Part shown: positions 55,520 through 64,000 of the stretch, piece by piece
Numbering within the stretch: position 1 is the stretch's first letter
Layout: each line of letters starts with the position of its first letter
Assembly (NCBI RefSeq): GCF_022601675.1
Contig: NZ_JAKVIL010000012.1
Coordinates: forward strand, 62,001-126,000
Length of the DNA: 64,000 nucleotides
From: Ancylobacter gelatini
GTDB taxonomy: Bacteria > Pseudomonadota > Alphaproteobacteria > Rhizobiales > Xanthobacteraceae
Direction of reading: 5' to 3'
The notes under the pieces: model-generated
What the model was told of the DNA's origin: nothing
What the model saw: the letters and a program-made list of their open reading frames with translations, nothing else
The model's database searches: none
Made by a program: the position numbers and the translations under genes

Positions 55520-56629
55520 ATGGCCACCCACAAGCTCCTCCTTCTCCCCGGCGACGGCATCGGCCCTGAAGTCATGGCGCAGGTGAAGCGTGTGCTCGGC
55601 TGGCTCGAGGCGCGCGGCCTCGCGTCGTTCGCCATCGAGGAGGATCTTGTCGGCGGCGCGGCCTATGATTCCTGCGGCGCCCCGATTTCCGAGGAAGCGA
55701 TGAAGCGCGCCTTCGCCGCCGATGCCATTCTGCTCGGCGCGGTGGGCGGGACGAAATGGGCCTATGTGCCTTACGAGCTGCGCCCGGAAGCCGGCCTGCT
55801 GCGCCTGCGCAAGGACCTGCAGCTGTTCGCCAATCTGCGCCCGGCACTGTGCTATCCCGCGCTCGCCGACGCCTCCAGCCTCAAGCGCGATCTGGTCGAG
55901 GGGCTCGATATCCTCATCGTGCGCGAACTCACCGGCGGCGTGTATTTCGGCGAACCCAAGACCATCACCGACCTCGCGGACGGCCAGAAGCGCGCCATCG
56001 ACACCCAGGTCTATGAATCCTACGAGATCGAGCGCATCGCCCGCGTGGCCTTCGAACTGGCCCGGACCCGCCGCAACAAGGTGGTCTCGGCCGAGAAGCA
56101 CAATGTGATGAAGTCCGGCCTGTTGTGGAAGCAGGTGGTGAGCGAGGTCCACGGCTCCGATTACAACGACGTGCAGCTGGAGCATCAGCTTGCCGATTCC
56201 TGCGCCATGCAACTCGTGCGCGCGCCCAAGCAGTTCGACGTGCTGGTGACCGACAACCTGTTCGGTGACGTGCTCTCTGACGTGGCGGCGATGCTGACCG
56301 GCTCGCTCGGCATGCTGCCCTCCGCCTCGCTCGGCGGCGTGGAGGAGATTTCCGGCAAGCGCCGCGCGCTTTACGAGCCCGTGCACGGCGCCGCGCCGGA
56401 TATTGCCGGCAAGGGCGTGGCCAACCCGATCGCCATGGTCGGGTCGCTAGCCATGGCGCTGCGCTATTCCTTCGGGCTCGGCGAGGTCGCCGACCGTATC
56501 GAGGCGGCGATCGCCGGCGTGCTGGCGGCGGGCTATCGCACCGGCGACATCTACACTGAGGGCATGACCCGCGTCGGCACCGAAGGCATGGGCGACGCGC
56601 TGCTGGCCGAACTCGACAAGGCGGCCTGA
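55520..56629 (+). CDS. leuB: 3-isopropylmalate dehydrogenase
   Basis: A 369-residue protein: [73 protein letters not shown] and [20 protein letters not shown]. It oxidises and decarboxylates 3-isopropylmalate in leucine synthesis. It starts 102 bases after the VOC gene and ends in a strong terminator, so leuC to leuB may form one broad unit with several promoters. Confidence 0.97.
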   Translation: MATHKLLLLPGDGIGPEVMAQVKRVLGWLEARGLASFAIEEDLVGGAAYDSCGAPISEEAMKRAFAADAILLGAVGGTKWAYVPYELRPEAGLLRLRKDLQLFANLRPALCYPALADASSLKRDLVEGLDILIVRELTGGVYFGEPKTITDLADGQKRAIDTQVYESYEIERIARVAFELARTRRNKVVSAEKHNVMKSGLLWKQVVSEVHGSDYNDVQLEHQLADSCAMQLVRAPKQFDVLVTDNLFGDVLSDVAAMLTGSLGMLPSASLGGVEEISGKRRALYEPVHGAAPDIAGKGVANPIAMVGSLAMALRYSFGLGEVADRIEAAIAGVLAAGYRTGDIYTEGMTRVGTEGMGDALLAELDKAA

Positions 56630-56660
56630 GGCTCCGGGCTCACCCGTTTTCCGGACAAGG

Positions 56661-56697
56661 ACGGCGCGCGCCCACGGGTTGCGCGCCGTTTTCTTTT
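56661..56697 (+). terminator. Intrinsic terminator of leuB
   Basis: ACGGCGCGC and GCGCGCCGT form a 9-base-pair GC stem with an 11-base loop, followed directly by TTTTCTTTT. It is 31 bases after the leuB stop and a textbook plus-strand terminator. Confidence 0.9.
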
Positions 56698-56740
56698 AAG
56701 GCGCGGGGCCGAGCGCGGGATCGAGGCCGCGAATCAAAAA

Positions 56741-56765
56741 GCCCGGCATGCGGGGCATGCCGGGC
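56741..56765 (-). terminator. Intrinsic terminator of the small exported protein gene
   Basis: GCCCGGCATGC and GCATGCCGGGC form an 11-base-pair stem with a 3-base loop. On the minus strand the stem is followed by TTTTTGATTC, 25 bases after the stop of the gene at 56791. It is thus an intrinsic terminator for that gene, back to back with the leuB one. Confidence 0.88.
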
Positions 56766-56790
56766 CGGAAAGTCTCGCCGTCTCGGGCGC

Positions 56791-57069
56791 TCAGTACTTC
56801 GGCAGGTAGTACTGGTCGGGCAGCGGGTAGCGCGTGCCCGTAATGGTGCTGTTGTCGCCATACTGCGGATAGCGCGAGTGCACCACGTCGACATAGTTCA
56901 GATAGCGGCCGGTGCCGGGCTTCACCACGGTGCCGGGATCGAGATAGGACTTCGGGGCCGGCTTGCGGATGGTCAGGCGCGTGGGCGAATCCTGCGCCTG
57001 CACAGGCGCCACGGCGAGCACGACGGCGCCGGACATCAGCACGGCAAGAGCGAACGGAACCAGACGCAT
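56791..57069 (-). CDS. Small exported protein of unknown function
   Basis: A 92-residue protein with a signal peptide ending near Ala-Gln-Ala (LVPFALAVLMSGAVVLAVAP) and a mature part rich in Pro and Tyr (KSYLDPGTVVKPGTGRYLNY, YPLPDQYYLPKY). The Tyr-rich, proline-rich end suggests an extended periplasmic or surface protein. The start at 57069 has GGGAGG 5 bases upstream, and a dedicated terminator follows, so it is a monocistronic gene. I do not recognise a family. Confidence 0.8.
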   Translation of the reverse strand: MRLVPFALAVLMSGAVVLAVAPVQAQDSPTRLTIRKPAPKSYLDPGTVVKPGTGRYLNYVDVVHSRYPQYGDNSTITGTRYPLPDQYYLPKY

Positions 57070-57193
57070 GTGAACCTCCCAGCGACGCAACCAACGCGCC
57101 TGCCCAAACATCGAAAAACCAGTTTGGCAGACCGAGGCTTACGTCACGATAAACATGGAGGCAAGGGAAGGTTCCGTCGAGTGGGGTGGATTA

Positions 57194-58168
57194 CTAATTG
57201 CGCCGTTCGGCGATGAAACGCGCCGCTTCCACCAGCAGTGTGGCTTTGTTGCCGAAGCCTGCGAGCGCGTCGGTGGCCTCCCCGACCAGCCGCGCCAGCT
57301 CGGCCCGGGCACCTTCGACACCAAGCCGTTCCACCAGCGTGGCCTTGCCGGCCTGCGCGTCCTTGCCCACCGCCTTGCCGAGGGTCGCGGCGTCGCCCTC
57401 GACGTCCAGGAGGTCGTCGGCGATCTGGAAGGCGCGGCCGATGGCGCGCGCGTAAAGGTCGAGCGCGGCTTTCTCCGCAGGTGACGCACCGCCAAGAAGG
57501 GCGCCCGCCTCGCAGGCATGGCGCAGCAGCGCGCCGGTCTTCAGCGCCTGAAGGTGCATGATGGCGTCGGCATCGAGCCGGGGGCGGCCTTCGCCCTCGA
57601 ACCGGCCCTCGGCGGCGAGGTCGAGCATCTGCCCGCCCACCATGCCGCCGCCGCCGGCCGCGCGGGCAAGGCTCGCCACCAGCGCCATACGCACCGCCGG
57701 GTCGGGATGCGTCGCCTCGCCGGCCAGTATCTCGAAGGCGAGGGTGAGCAGGGCATCGCCCGCGAGAATCGCGGTCGCCTCGTCATAGGCGCGGTGGACG
57801 GTCGGCTGGCCGCGGCGCAAATCGTCATCGTCCATGGCCGGCAGGTCGTCATGCACCAGCGAATAGCAATGCACGCATTCCAGCGCGGTCGCGGCCGGCA
57901 GCGCCTGCGCCCGGCCCACGCCGAACAGCGCGGCGCATTGGAGGACGAGGAAGGGCCGCAGCCGCTTGCCCCCGTTCAGCGCGCCGTGGCGCATCGCGGC
58001 GGCGAGCCGCGCGCTGGGGATGCCGGCGCCGGCGATGGCCCGGTCAATGGAATGGCCGACCTCATCAGCCGCGCGCGCAAGGGCGGCGGCGAGGGCGGCG
58101 GCGGCGAGGGCGGCATCGCCAGGTGCGGCATCGGCCGCGTCCGGGCGGGGGGGCGTCTGTGAGGTCAT
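57194..58168 (-). CDS. ispA: Polyprenyl diphosphate synthase, farnesyl type
   Basis: A 324-residue prenyltransferase. The first aspartate-rich motif is in [17 protein letters not shown], the second in [14 protein letters not shown], with [11 protein letters not shown] for allyl substrate binding. Small residues before the first motif suit farnesyl diphosphate (C15) or geranylgeranyl products. It makes the precursor for ubiquinone, hopanoids and undecaprenyl carriers. A low-complexity Ala/Asp-rich N-terminal 30 residues is present. It is divergent from mtgA. Confidence 0.9.
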   Translation of the reverse strand: MTSQTPPRPDAADAAPGDAALAAAALAAALARAADEVGHSIDRAIAGAGIPSARLAAAMRHGALNGGKRLRPFLVLQCAALFGVGRAQALPAATALECVHCYSLVHDDLPAMDDDDLRRGQPTVHRAYDEATAILAGDALLTLAFEILAGEATHPDPAVRMALVASLARAAGGGGMVGGQMLDLAAEGRFEGEGRPRLDADAIMHLQALKTGALLRHACEAGALLGGASPAEKAALDLYARAIGRAFQIADDLLDVEGDAATLGKAVGKDAQAGKATLVERLGVEGARAELARLVGEATDALAGFGNKATLLVEAARFIAERRN

Positions 58169-58310
58169 CGCGGCGGGCCCGGCTGGTGGAGCGTCGTTCC
58201 GTGCCCCAGCGATAAGGCGCGGTCAAGCGCGGCCTCACCGCGATGTGAGCATCAAGGGTTGGTCGCGGCGCGCGCGGAGGCTACGTATGGGGAGGGCGCG
58301 GGGAGCGAGC

Positions 58311-58991
58311 ATGGGCAGATGGCTGAAGCGGGCGTTTTGGGCGGTGCTGATCGTGGTGGCGATCCCGCTGCTGCTCGGCCTCGCCTATAACGTCGTGCCG
58401 CCCGCCTCGACCCTCATGCTCTGGCGCTGGGCCACGCTCCAGCCGGTAACGCGCGACTGGGTGCCGCTCGACGACATCGCCCCCGCGCTGGTGCGCAGCG
58501 TGCTCGCCTCCGAGGATGCGCGCTTCTGCAGCCATCGCGGCGTCGACCTGGTGGAATTGCGGAATGTGATGGACGATGCCGGGGACGGCGAGCCCTCGCG
58601 CGGGGCCTCGACCATCACCATGCAGGTGGCCAAGAACCTGTTCCTGTGGAACGGGCGCAGCTTCATTCGCAAGGGCCTCGAACTTCCACTCGCGCTCTAT
58701 CTCGACGCGGTGATGCCCAAGCGGCGCGTGATCGAGATCTATCTCAACATCGCCGAATGGGGGCCGGACGGCGAATTCGGCGCCGAGGCCGGCGCGCAGC
58801 GCGCCTTTGGCCGCCCGGCACGCGAGCTGACCGGGCGGCAGGCCGCTCTGATGGCGGTGGTCCTGCCCAATCCGCACCGGCGCAGCGCGGCCAAGCCCGG
58901 TCCCGGCGTCTCCCGTCTTGCCGGGCGCTTGCAGGCCCGGCTGCCGCGCGAGGGCGCCGAGCTCACCGCCTGTCTCGGCCCGCTCGGCTGA
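58311..58991 (+). CDS. mtgA: Monofunctional peptidoglycan glycosyltransferase
   Basis: A 226-residue GT51 protein with one N-terminal membrane helix ([20 protein letters not shown]), the catalytic motif [36 protein letters not shown] and [20 protein letters not shown]. It polymerises lipid II in the periplasm. The chosen ATG 58311 has GGGGAG about 6 bases upstream; the frame also stays open much further upstream to 57966, but those residues read through the ispA gene and are not credible. Confidence 0.93.
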   Translation: MGRWLKRAFWAVLIVVAIPLLLGLAYNVVPPASTLMLWRWATLQPVTRDWVPLDDIAPALVRSVLASEDARFCSHRGVDLVELRNVMDDAGDGEPSRGASTITMQVAKNLFLWNGRSFIRKGLELPLALYLDAVMPKRRVIEIYLNIAEWGPDGEFGAEAGAQRAFGRPARELTGRQAALMAVVLPNPHRRSAAKPGPGVSRLAGRLQARLPREGAELTACLGPLG

Positions 58992-59184
58992 GCGCGCCTT
59001 GAGAAAGCCGCCGGCCCGGGCAAAAGGAGAGGGCAGGGAAACGGCGCGCTTTGTCGAAAACGGTTGGCTACAGCCCCTTTCGCTCGCGCGCATGAGTCTG
59101 TATAAGCCGCGCTCCAGATACGCACGACCCGGCGCCGGCTCCCTTTCCAGGGTCTTGGGGCACGTCGGTACAGGAGTTGAGACT

Positions 59185-59370
59185 ATGGCCGTTCCGAAGA
59201 AGAAGACCAGCCCGTCGCGTCGTGGCATGCGCCGCTCCGCCGACGCGCTCGCCAAGCCGACCTATATCGAGGACAAGGATTCCGGCGAGCTGCGCCGTCC
59301 GCACCACCTCGACATGAAGACCGGCATGTACAAGGGCCGTCAGGTCCTCAAGGTGAAGGCCGAGGCCTGA
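59185..59370 (+). CDS. rpmF: 50S ribosomal protein L32
   Basis: A 61-residue protein: [20 protein letters not shown], then [20 protein letters not shown] and a basic end. The alphaproteobacterial L32 lacks the zinc-binding cysteines, as here, so it is the zinc-free type. GGAG precedes the ATG by about 8 bases. It has a separate transcript with a terminator near 59484. Confidence 0.97.
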   Translation: MAVPKKKTSPSRRGMRRSADALAKPTYIEDKDSGELRRPHHLDMKTGMYKGRQVLKVKAEA

Positions 59371-59704
59371 GCCTTTTCGGCCGCACGACGCGACGGCGCC
59401 GCGGGAAATAGTTGGTCTGCCGTCGGCAGGTCGCTCCCGCCCGCCGCCACGTCACGGCTGATTCGCTGCGAAATTCGTCGAAAGCGTCGCGTCAGCCGGT
59501 CTGGCGCGGCGTCTTTTTGCGTTCCGCACCCCGTGGGCTATGGGGCATCGTGCCGCCGGCGGCGGTTTCAGGGCCAAACGCCGACGGTGCCATCGGTTGA
59601 AGTGGACGGCATCCCGGTTCCACGATTTACTGTGCGGACCACGGCATAGGACTGAAAGGCAGGTACCGTGCCGTCATGCGCTGAGACCTTCGCGGTGAGA
59701 CTCC
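59371..59704. other. Intergenic region between rpmF and the GGDEF/EAL gene
   Basis: About 334 bases without a supported gene. A terminator-like hairpin lies at 59484-59518. The stretch 59371-59483 between rpmF stop and the hairpin is long for a plain 3' end and could be a transcribed leader or small RNA. The segment 59520-59704 should hold the promoter of the GGDEF/EAL gene; no -10/-35 pair stands out. No tRNA-like cloverleaf is visible. Confidence 0.4.
59484..59518 (+). terminator. Intrinsic terminator downstream of rpmF
   Basis: GCGTCGCGTCAG pairs with CTGGCGCGGCGT across a 5-base loop (12 base pairs counting G-T wobbles), followed by CTTTTT. It is a plus-strand terminator 114 bases after the rpmF stop. 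Confidence 0.75.
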
Positions 59705-61435
59705 ATGGTTGACGGAGTTAGGCTCGCCCGACCGGATTCCGAACTGCCCCTCACTCCCGAGGCGATGCAGCAGGTGGTCTGCGATCTCGGCGTCGCCGTC
59801 TATTCATGGTCCATCGATAGCGATGAGCTGAGCTGGAGCGACAATGCCCGCGACCTGCTCGGCCCGCACCGCTGGCAGCGGGCGCACACCGGCAAGGATT
59901 ATGGTGCGCTGATCGAAGCGGGTTCCGGCCTGTGCCGCGCGGAGGCAGCGCAGGCCAGCCCCCTTCACAGCGGGGGCCTGTTCCCGGGTCTGCAGGCGCT
60001 ATCTCCCCCCGATCTTGGCCGCGCCCGGCCTTTCGAAACCGTCTATTGCCTGTCCCTGCCGCCCGAATACAGCCAGCGGCGGCTGTGGATCGAGGATCGC
60101 GGCATCGGGTGCTTCGACGCCAATGGCCGGCTGGTTCGGGTCGACGGGATGATCCGGCGCTATGCCGTCGGGCGGCCGGTGCGCTACGCCAAGCCGCCGG
60201 GCATGCAGGCCGACCGCCAGCGCCTCGCGGCCATGCTCGACGAGCGCCTTGCCGCCAGCTACGCCGATGGCGGCGAGTTCGGCTTCATGCTGGTGTCGAT
60301 CGACCAGCTCAGCCAGCTCAACGAGGCCTATGGCTATCGCGTCACCGACGAGGTGATCGACATCGTGGCGCTGCGCCTTGCCGCGCAGCTGCGCGAGGGC
60401 GAGGAAATGGCGCGGTTCTCGGGCAGCAAGTTCGCGCTGCTGCTGCGCGATACGCCGGGAGAGAGCCTGCCGGGCGCCGCTCACCGTTTTCTCACCGCTG
60501 TAAACGGCACGGCCGCGCGCACGGCGGCGGGGGCGGTGGCGGTGGCGATCTCCGCCGGCGGGCTGGTCGCGCCGCGGCAGGGCCGCAATGTCGGCGAGAT
60601 TTTCGCGCGGGCACAGGACACGCTGCAGAACGTGCGCGCCTCCGCCCGCGGTACGTTTCTCGGCTATTCGCCGAGCTTCGATCGCGAGGCCGAGCGCCGC
60701 GCCAATCTGCGCTTTGCCGACGACATCGTGTCCGCGCTCAGCGAGGGGCGGGTGAAGCTGGCGTTCCAGCCGATCGCCTTCGGCGCGACGCGGCAGGTGG
60801 CGTTCCATGAATGCCTGGTGCGGATCGAGAGCCATAGCGGCCATGTCTTCGACGGCTCGGCGATCATTCCCACCGCCGAACGCTTCGGCCTGACCCGGCT
60901 GATCGATCTGCGCAGTCTGGAGCTGGCCTTCTCCGCTCTGGAGGCCGATCCGACGCTGCGGTTGTCCGTGAACGTCTCGCCGGGCTCGATCCACGATGGC
61001 GCCTGGCTTGCCCTGCTGGAGGAGCGGGCGCGCCAGGGTTTCGGCGAGCGGTTGATCGTGGAGTTGACCGAATCGGCAACCATCCCCGACCTGGAATCGG
61101 TGCGGCGGACGGTGAACTGGCTGCACGATCTCGGCTGCAAGGTCGCGATGGACGATTTCGGCGTCGGCTATACGTCGTTCCGCAACCTGCGCCGGCTCGG
61201 CGTCGACATGTTGAAGATCGATGGCAGCTTCATCTGCTCGCTCATGCAGTCGACCGACGACCGCCATTTTGTGCGGGCGCTGCTCGACCTGGCGCGCAAT
61301 CTCGGCATCGAGACCGTGGCCGAGTGGGTGCTCGACGAGGCGACCGGGGAGCTGCTCACGGAATGGGGCTGCACCTATCTGCAGGGGCAGCTCATCGGGC
61401 TCGCCGGCTGCGCCCCGCCGCATCCCGCCGCCTGA
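59705..61435 (+). CDS. PAS-like/degenerate GGDEF/EAL cyclic-di-GMP protein
   Basis: A 576-residue protein. Residues about 20-160 look like a PAS sensor (VAVYSWSIDSDELSWSDNAR). Residues 165-325 form a GGDEF-like domain whose signature is replaced by SGSKF at 239-243, so it cannot make c-di-GMP. From about residue 335 an EAL domain keeps the phosphodiesterase residues: ECLVRIE, SVNVSPG, LTESATIPDLE, AMDDFGVGYTSF, LKIDGSF and GCTYLQGQLIG. It probably degrades c-di-GMP, perhaps allosterically controlled by the inert GGDEF. No signal peptide, so cytoplasmic. It precedes the phaR-phaA-phaB region. Confidence 0.9.
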   Translation: MVDGVRLARPDSELPLTPEAMQQVVCDLGVAVYSWSIDSDELSWSDNARDLLGPHRWQRAHTGKDYGALIEAGSGLCRAEAAQASPLHSGGLFPGLQALSPPDLGRARPFETVYCLSLPPEYSQRRLWIEDRGIGCFDANGRLVRVDGMIRRYAVGRPVRYAKPPGMQADRQRLAAMLDERLAASYADGGEFGFMLVSIDQLSQLNEAYGYRVTDEVIDIVALRLAAQLREGEEMARFSGSKFALLLRDTPGESLPGAAHRFLTAVNGTAARTAAGAVAVAISAGGLVAPRQGRNVGEIFARAQDTLQNVRASARGTFLGYSPSFDREAERRANLRFADDIVSALSEGRVKLAFQPIAFGATRQVAFHECLVRIESHSGHVFDGSAIIPTAERFGLTRLIDLRSLELAFSALEADPTLRLSVNVSPGSIHDGAWLALLEERARQGFGERLIVELTESATIPDLESVRRTVNWLHDLGCKVAMDDFGVGYTSFRNLRRLGVDMLKIDGSFICSLMQSTDDRHFVRALLDLARNLGIETVAEWVLDEATGELLTEWGCTYLQGQLIGLAGCAPPHPAA

Positions 61436-61500
61436 GGCGCCGTCGGCGCGCCGTTGTGGCGCATCGTTCCCCCGCCGGCTACCGCTGGCTCCGGGCGACG

Positions 61501-62079
61501 TCAGTCCGTCTTGCTGCCGTCGCCGAGCTTGTCGAGCCGCTTCTGCATCTCGGCCACCTGCCGCTTCAACTCGTCAAAATCATCCGTCTTGGCCGGCGTT
61601 TCGGCAGAAACTTCCTCGCCCCGCCCGTTGGGCAGGAACATCTTGAAGGTGCGGTCGAAGATTTCCATGTTCCGGCGCACCTGCTCTTCCATCACACCGA
61701 AGCCGCCAAAGCCACCGGCGCCGAAGGTCTTGGTGAGCTGCTCTCGCATATTGCCCTGTTCCTTGCTGAAATTCTCGATCGACATGTCGAGATAGCGCGG
61801 AACCAGCATCTGCATGCTGTCGCCGTAAAATCGGATGATCTGGCGTAGAAAATTGATCGGCAGAAGGTTCTGGCCCTTGCCTTCCTGCTCGAAGATGATC
61901 TGGGTAAGCACGGAATGCGTAATGTCGTCGGACGTCTTCGCGTCATAGACGACGAAGTCCTCGCCATTCTTCACCATCAACGCAAGGTCCTCGAGCGTAA
62001 CGTACGTGCTCGTGCCCGTGTTGTAGAGACGCCGGTTGGCGTACTTCTTGATGGTGACGGGTTCCGTGGATTTTGCCAT
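61501..62079 (-). CDS. phaR: Polyhydroxyalkanoate synthesis repressor PhaR
   Basis: A 192-residue regulator starting MAKSTEPVTIKKYANRRLYN, the DNA-binding PHB_acc_N domain (TGTSTYVTLEDLALMVK, VYDAKTSDDIT), followed by the PHB_acc domain (ILPFLRQ-type LPINFLRQIIRFYGDSMQ) and a coiled coil near the end (LKRQVAEMQKRLDKLGD). It senses and binds polyhydroxybutyrate granules and represses phasin and other genes. It is divergent from phaA, with a 258-base gap holding its own and phaA regulatory sites. Confidence 0.95.
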   Translation of the reverse strand: MAKSTEPVTIKKYANRRLYNTGTSTYVTLEDLALMVKNGEDFVVYDAKTSDDITHSVLTQIIFEQEGKGQNLLPINFLRQIIRFYGDSMQMLVPRYLDMSIENFSKEQGNMREQLTKTFGAGGFGGFGVMEEQVRRNMEIFDRTFKMFLPNGRGEEVSAETPAKTDDFDELKRQVAEMQKRLDKLGDGSKTD

Positions 62080-62225
62080 GTGTTCCGGCTACCTTGATTG
62101 TTTCCCCATGAAAAACTCTAGGACGTTTCCAGGGCGACGGCTACAGGATTGTGAAGTGGATATGAAGCAATATGGTACCTCATTCGGCCTGACGGCCTCG
62201 TGACATCGTCAAATTCGCGGTGTTG

Positions 62226-62239
62226 TTGACACAGGTCAC
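62226..62239 (+). promoter_or_regulatory. FNR/FixK-like box or -35 element upstream of phaA
   Basis: TTGACACAGGTCAC matches the FNR/FixK pattern TTGA-N6-TCAA at all but the last base. The same bases include TTGACA, a perfect sigma-70 -35 element, with TAACAC at 62247-62252 as a possible -10 (15-base gap, short). Both readings are possible and may overlap. It lies 99 bases before the phaA start, and could tie polyhydroxybutyrate synthesis to oxygen supply. Confidence 0.4.
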
Positions 62240-62337
62240 TTGCACCTAACACCATTGCCTTACATCTGATGCCTGAACGGAACAGATGCCCGGCTCCGGT
62301 CGTCGCCCGGGACAGTAGCTAGCGGAGGACGTCAAAC

Positions 62338-63516
<1,179 letters not shown>

Positions 63517-63545
63517 TCCGGCCCCGCACAGGCTGGATCCGCTTT

Positions 63546-63570
63546 CGCGGCGCGCCACTCGCGCGCCGCG
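63546..63570 (+). terminator. Hairpin downstream of phaA
   Basis: CGCGGCGCGC and GCGCGCCGCG form a perfect 10-base-pair stem with a 5-base loop, 30 bases after the phaA stop. No T-run follows. It may reduce read-through from phaA into phaB, which has its own leader of about 190 bases. Confidence 0.5.
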
Positions 63571-63759
63571 CCCACCTCGCGGTCGGCGGCAACGCCAGAC
63601 GCCGCCCGCCACATGTCGGCCGGACGCATACTGGATCTTTCAGGTAGCTGCCCTTACGAAAGGGGGCAGTGGGTATGCGTTCCCGTCGCATTGCTGATCG
63701 ACAAAAACGACGTACAAGCCGTCGTCGGTTCCGGGATGGAAACCAAGAGGGGAAGTCAG

Positions 63760-64000
63760 ATGAGTCGTGTAGCGTTGGTAACGGGCGGCACTCGCGGCAT
63801 TGGCGCGGCGGTGTGCCGGGCGCTGAAGGATGCCGGATACACCGTCGCCGCGAATTATGCCGGCAATGACGAAGCCGCTGCCGCCTTCACGAGGGAAACC
63901 GGCATCGCGACCTTCAAATGGGACGTGTCCGATTTCAACGCCTGCAAGGCCGGCGTCGCCGAAGTGGCCGCCAAGCTCGGTCCTGTCGACGTGCTGGTGA
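63760..64000 (+). CDS. phaB: Acetoacetyl-CoA reductase (3' end beyond window)
   Basis: The first 80 residues of a short-chain dehydrogenase: MSRVALVTGGTRGIGAAVCR with the cofactor glycine motif TGGTRGIG, then GYTVAANYAGNDEAAAAF and FKWDVSDFNACKAGV. This is the start of PhaB, which reduces acetoacetyl-CoA with NADPH to (R)-3-hydroxybutyryl-CoA. The gene is cut by the window end, so the catalytic YxxxK is not visible. GAGGGGAAG lies about 4-12 bases before the ATG. Position after phaA supports the call. Confidence 0.93.
   Translation, partial: MSRVALVTGGTRGIGAAVCRALKDAGYTVAANYAGNDEAAAAFTRETGIATFKWDVSDFNACKAGVAEVAAKLGPVDVLV

Noticed and set aside
57966-58310. Upstream extension of mtgA
   Set aside because: The frame runs through the ispA gene on the other strand and lacks a ribosome site; the membrane anchor starts right after ATG 58311.

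Overview
The window is GC-rich, almost fully coding chromosomal DNA from an alphaproteobacterium, most likely of the order Hyphomicrobiales (Rhizobiales). Gene content and order suggest the Xanthobacteraceae side (Ancylobacter, Starkeya, Xanthobacter), but that is inference from synteny and family types, not a database match. Supporting signs are the hemC-hemD-mitofilin-hemY cluster, dnaJ-like/cobS/cobT divergent from bolA, a DUF930 protein, phaR beside phaAB, a 1,621-residue NAD-glutamate dehydrogenase, and strong G/C preference at third codon positions. I see no prophage, insertion sequence, CRISPR array, rRNA or tRNA gene.

Layout. 1-9.5 kb: an OmpW porin cut by the window edge, NAD-glutamate dehydrogenase, a methanol-type c cytochrome, an arginase-family hydrolase and acetyl-CoA synthetase (carbon and nitrogen entry). 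9.6-12.8 kb: minus-strand operon tsaD-gpsA-EVE protein-methyltransferase with overlapping ends. 12.8-17.5 kb: hemC-hemD-mitofilin-like protein-hemY on the plus strand. 17.8-23.8 kb: cobT, cobS and a J-domain protein, then bolA, a fascin-like/META protein and a basic protein of unknown function. 23.8-28.9 kb: aroK-aroB-corC on the minus strand, divergent from a small membrane protein, xerD and accA. 29-38.4 kb: an L,D-transpeptidase lipoprotein, an NTF2-like protein and secA, a parvulin isomerase, a glycosyltransferase, argJ and mutT. 38.4-42 kb: a methyltransferase, then comF, grxC, a nitrilase-type hydrolase and a DUF1178 protein. 42-46.3 kb: ffh-rpsP-rimM-trmD-rplS. 46.4-50.7 kb: a 40-residue membrane protein, a DUF930 protein, a divergent pyruvate kinase-like protein, ccmC-ccmD-ccmG and a small exported protein. 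51-56.7 kb: leuC, leuD and leuB interspersed with unrelated small genes. 56.8-64 kb: a small exported protein, ispA, mtgA, rpmF, a GGDEF/EAL protein, phaR, phaA and the start of phaB.

Functional links. Acs supplies acetyl-CoA, which AccA directs to fatty acids and PhaA/PhaB to polyhydroxybutyrate, with PhaR as carbon-storage regulator. HemC, HemD and HemY make heme and CcmC/D/G deliver it and reduced thiols for c-type cytochromes such as the one at 5.9-6.4 kb. The leucine, arginine and shikimate genes are ordinary biosynthesis. Most of the window is housekeeping and I do not see a clear new biological system. The parts worth a second look are small: two AT-rich inverted repeats at promoters (about 50.8 and 53.25 kb), FNR/FixK-like boxes before ompW and phaA, three short membrane-protein genes, hairpins that enclose stop codons, and several proteins with unusual architecture or a changed key residue.
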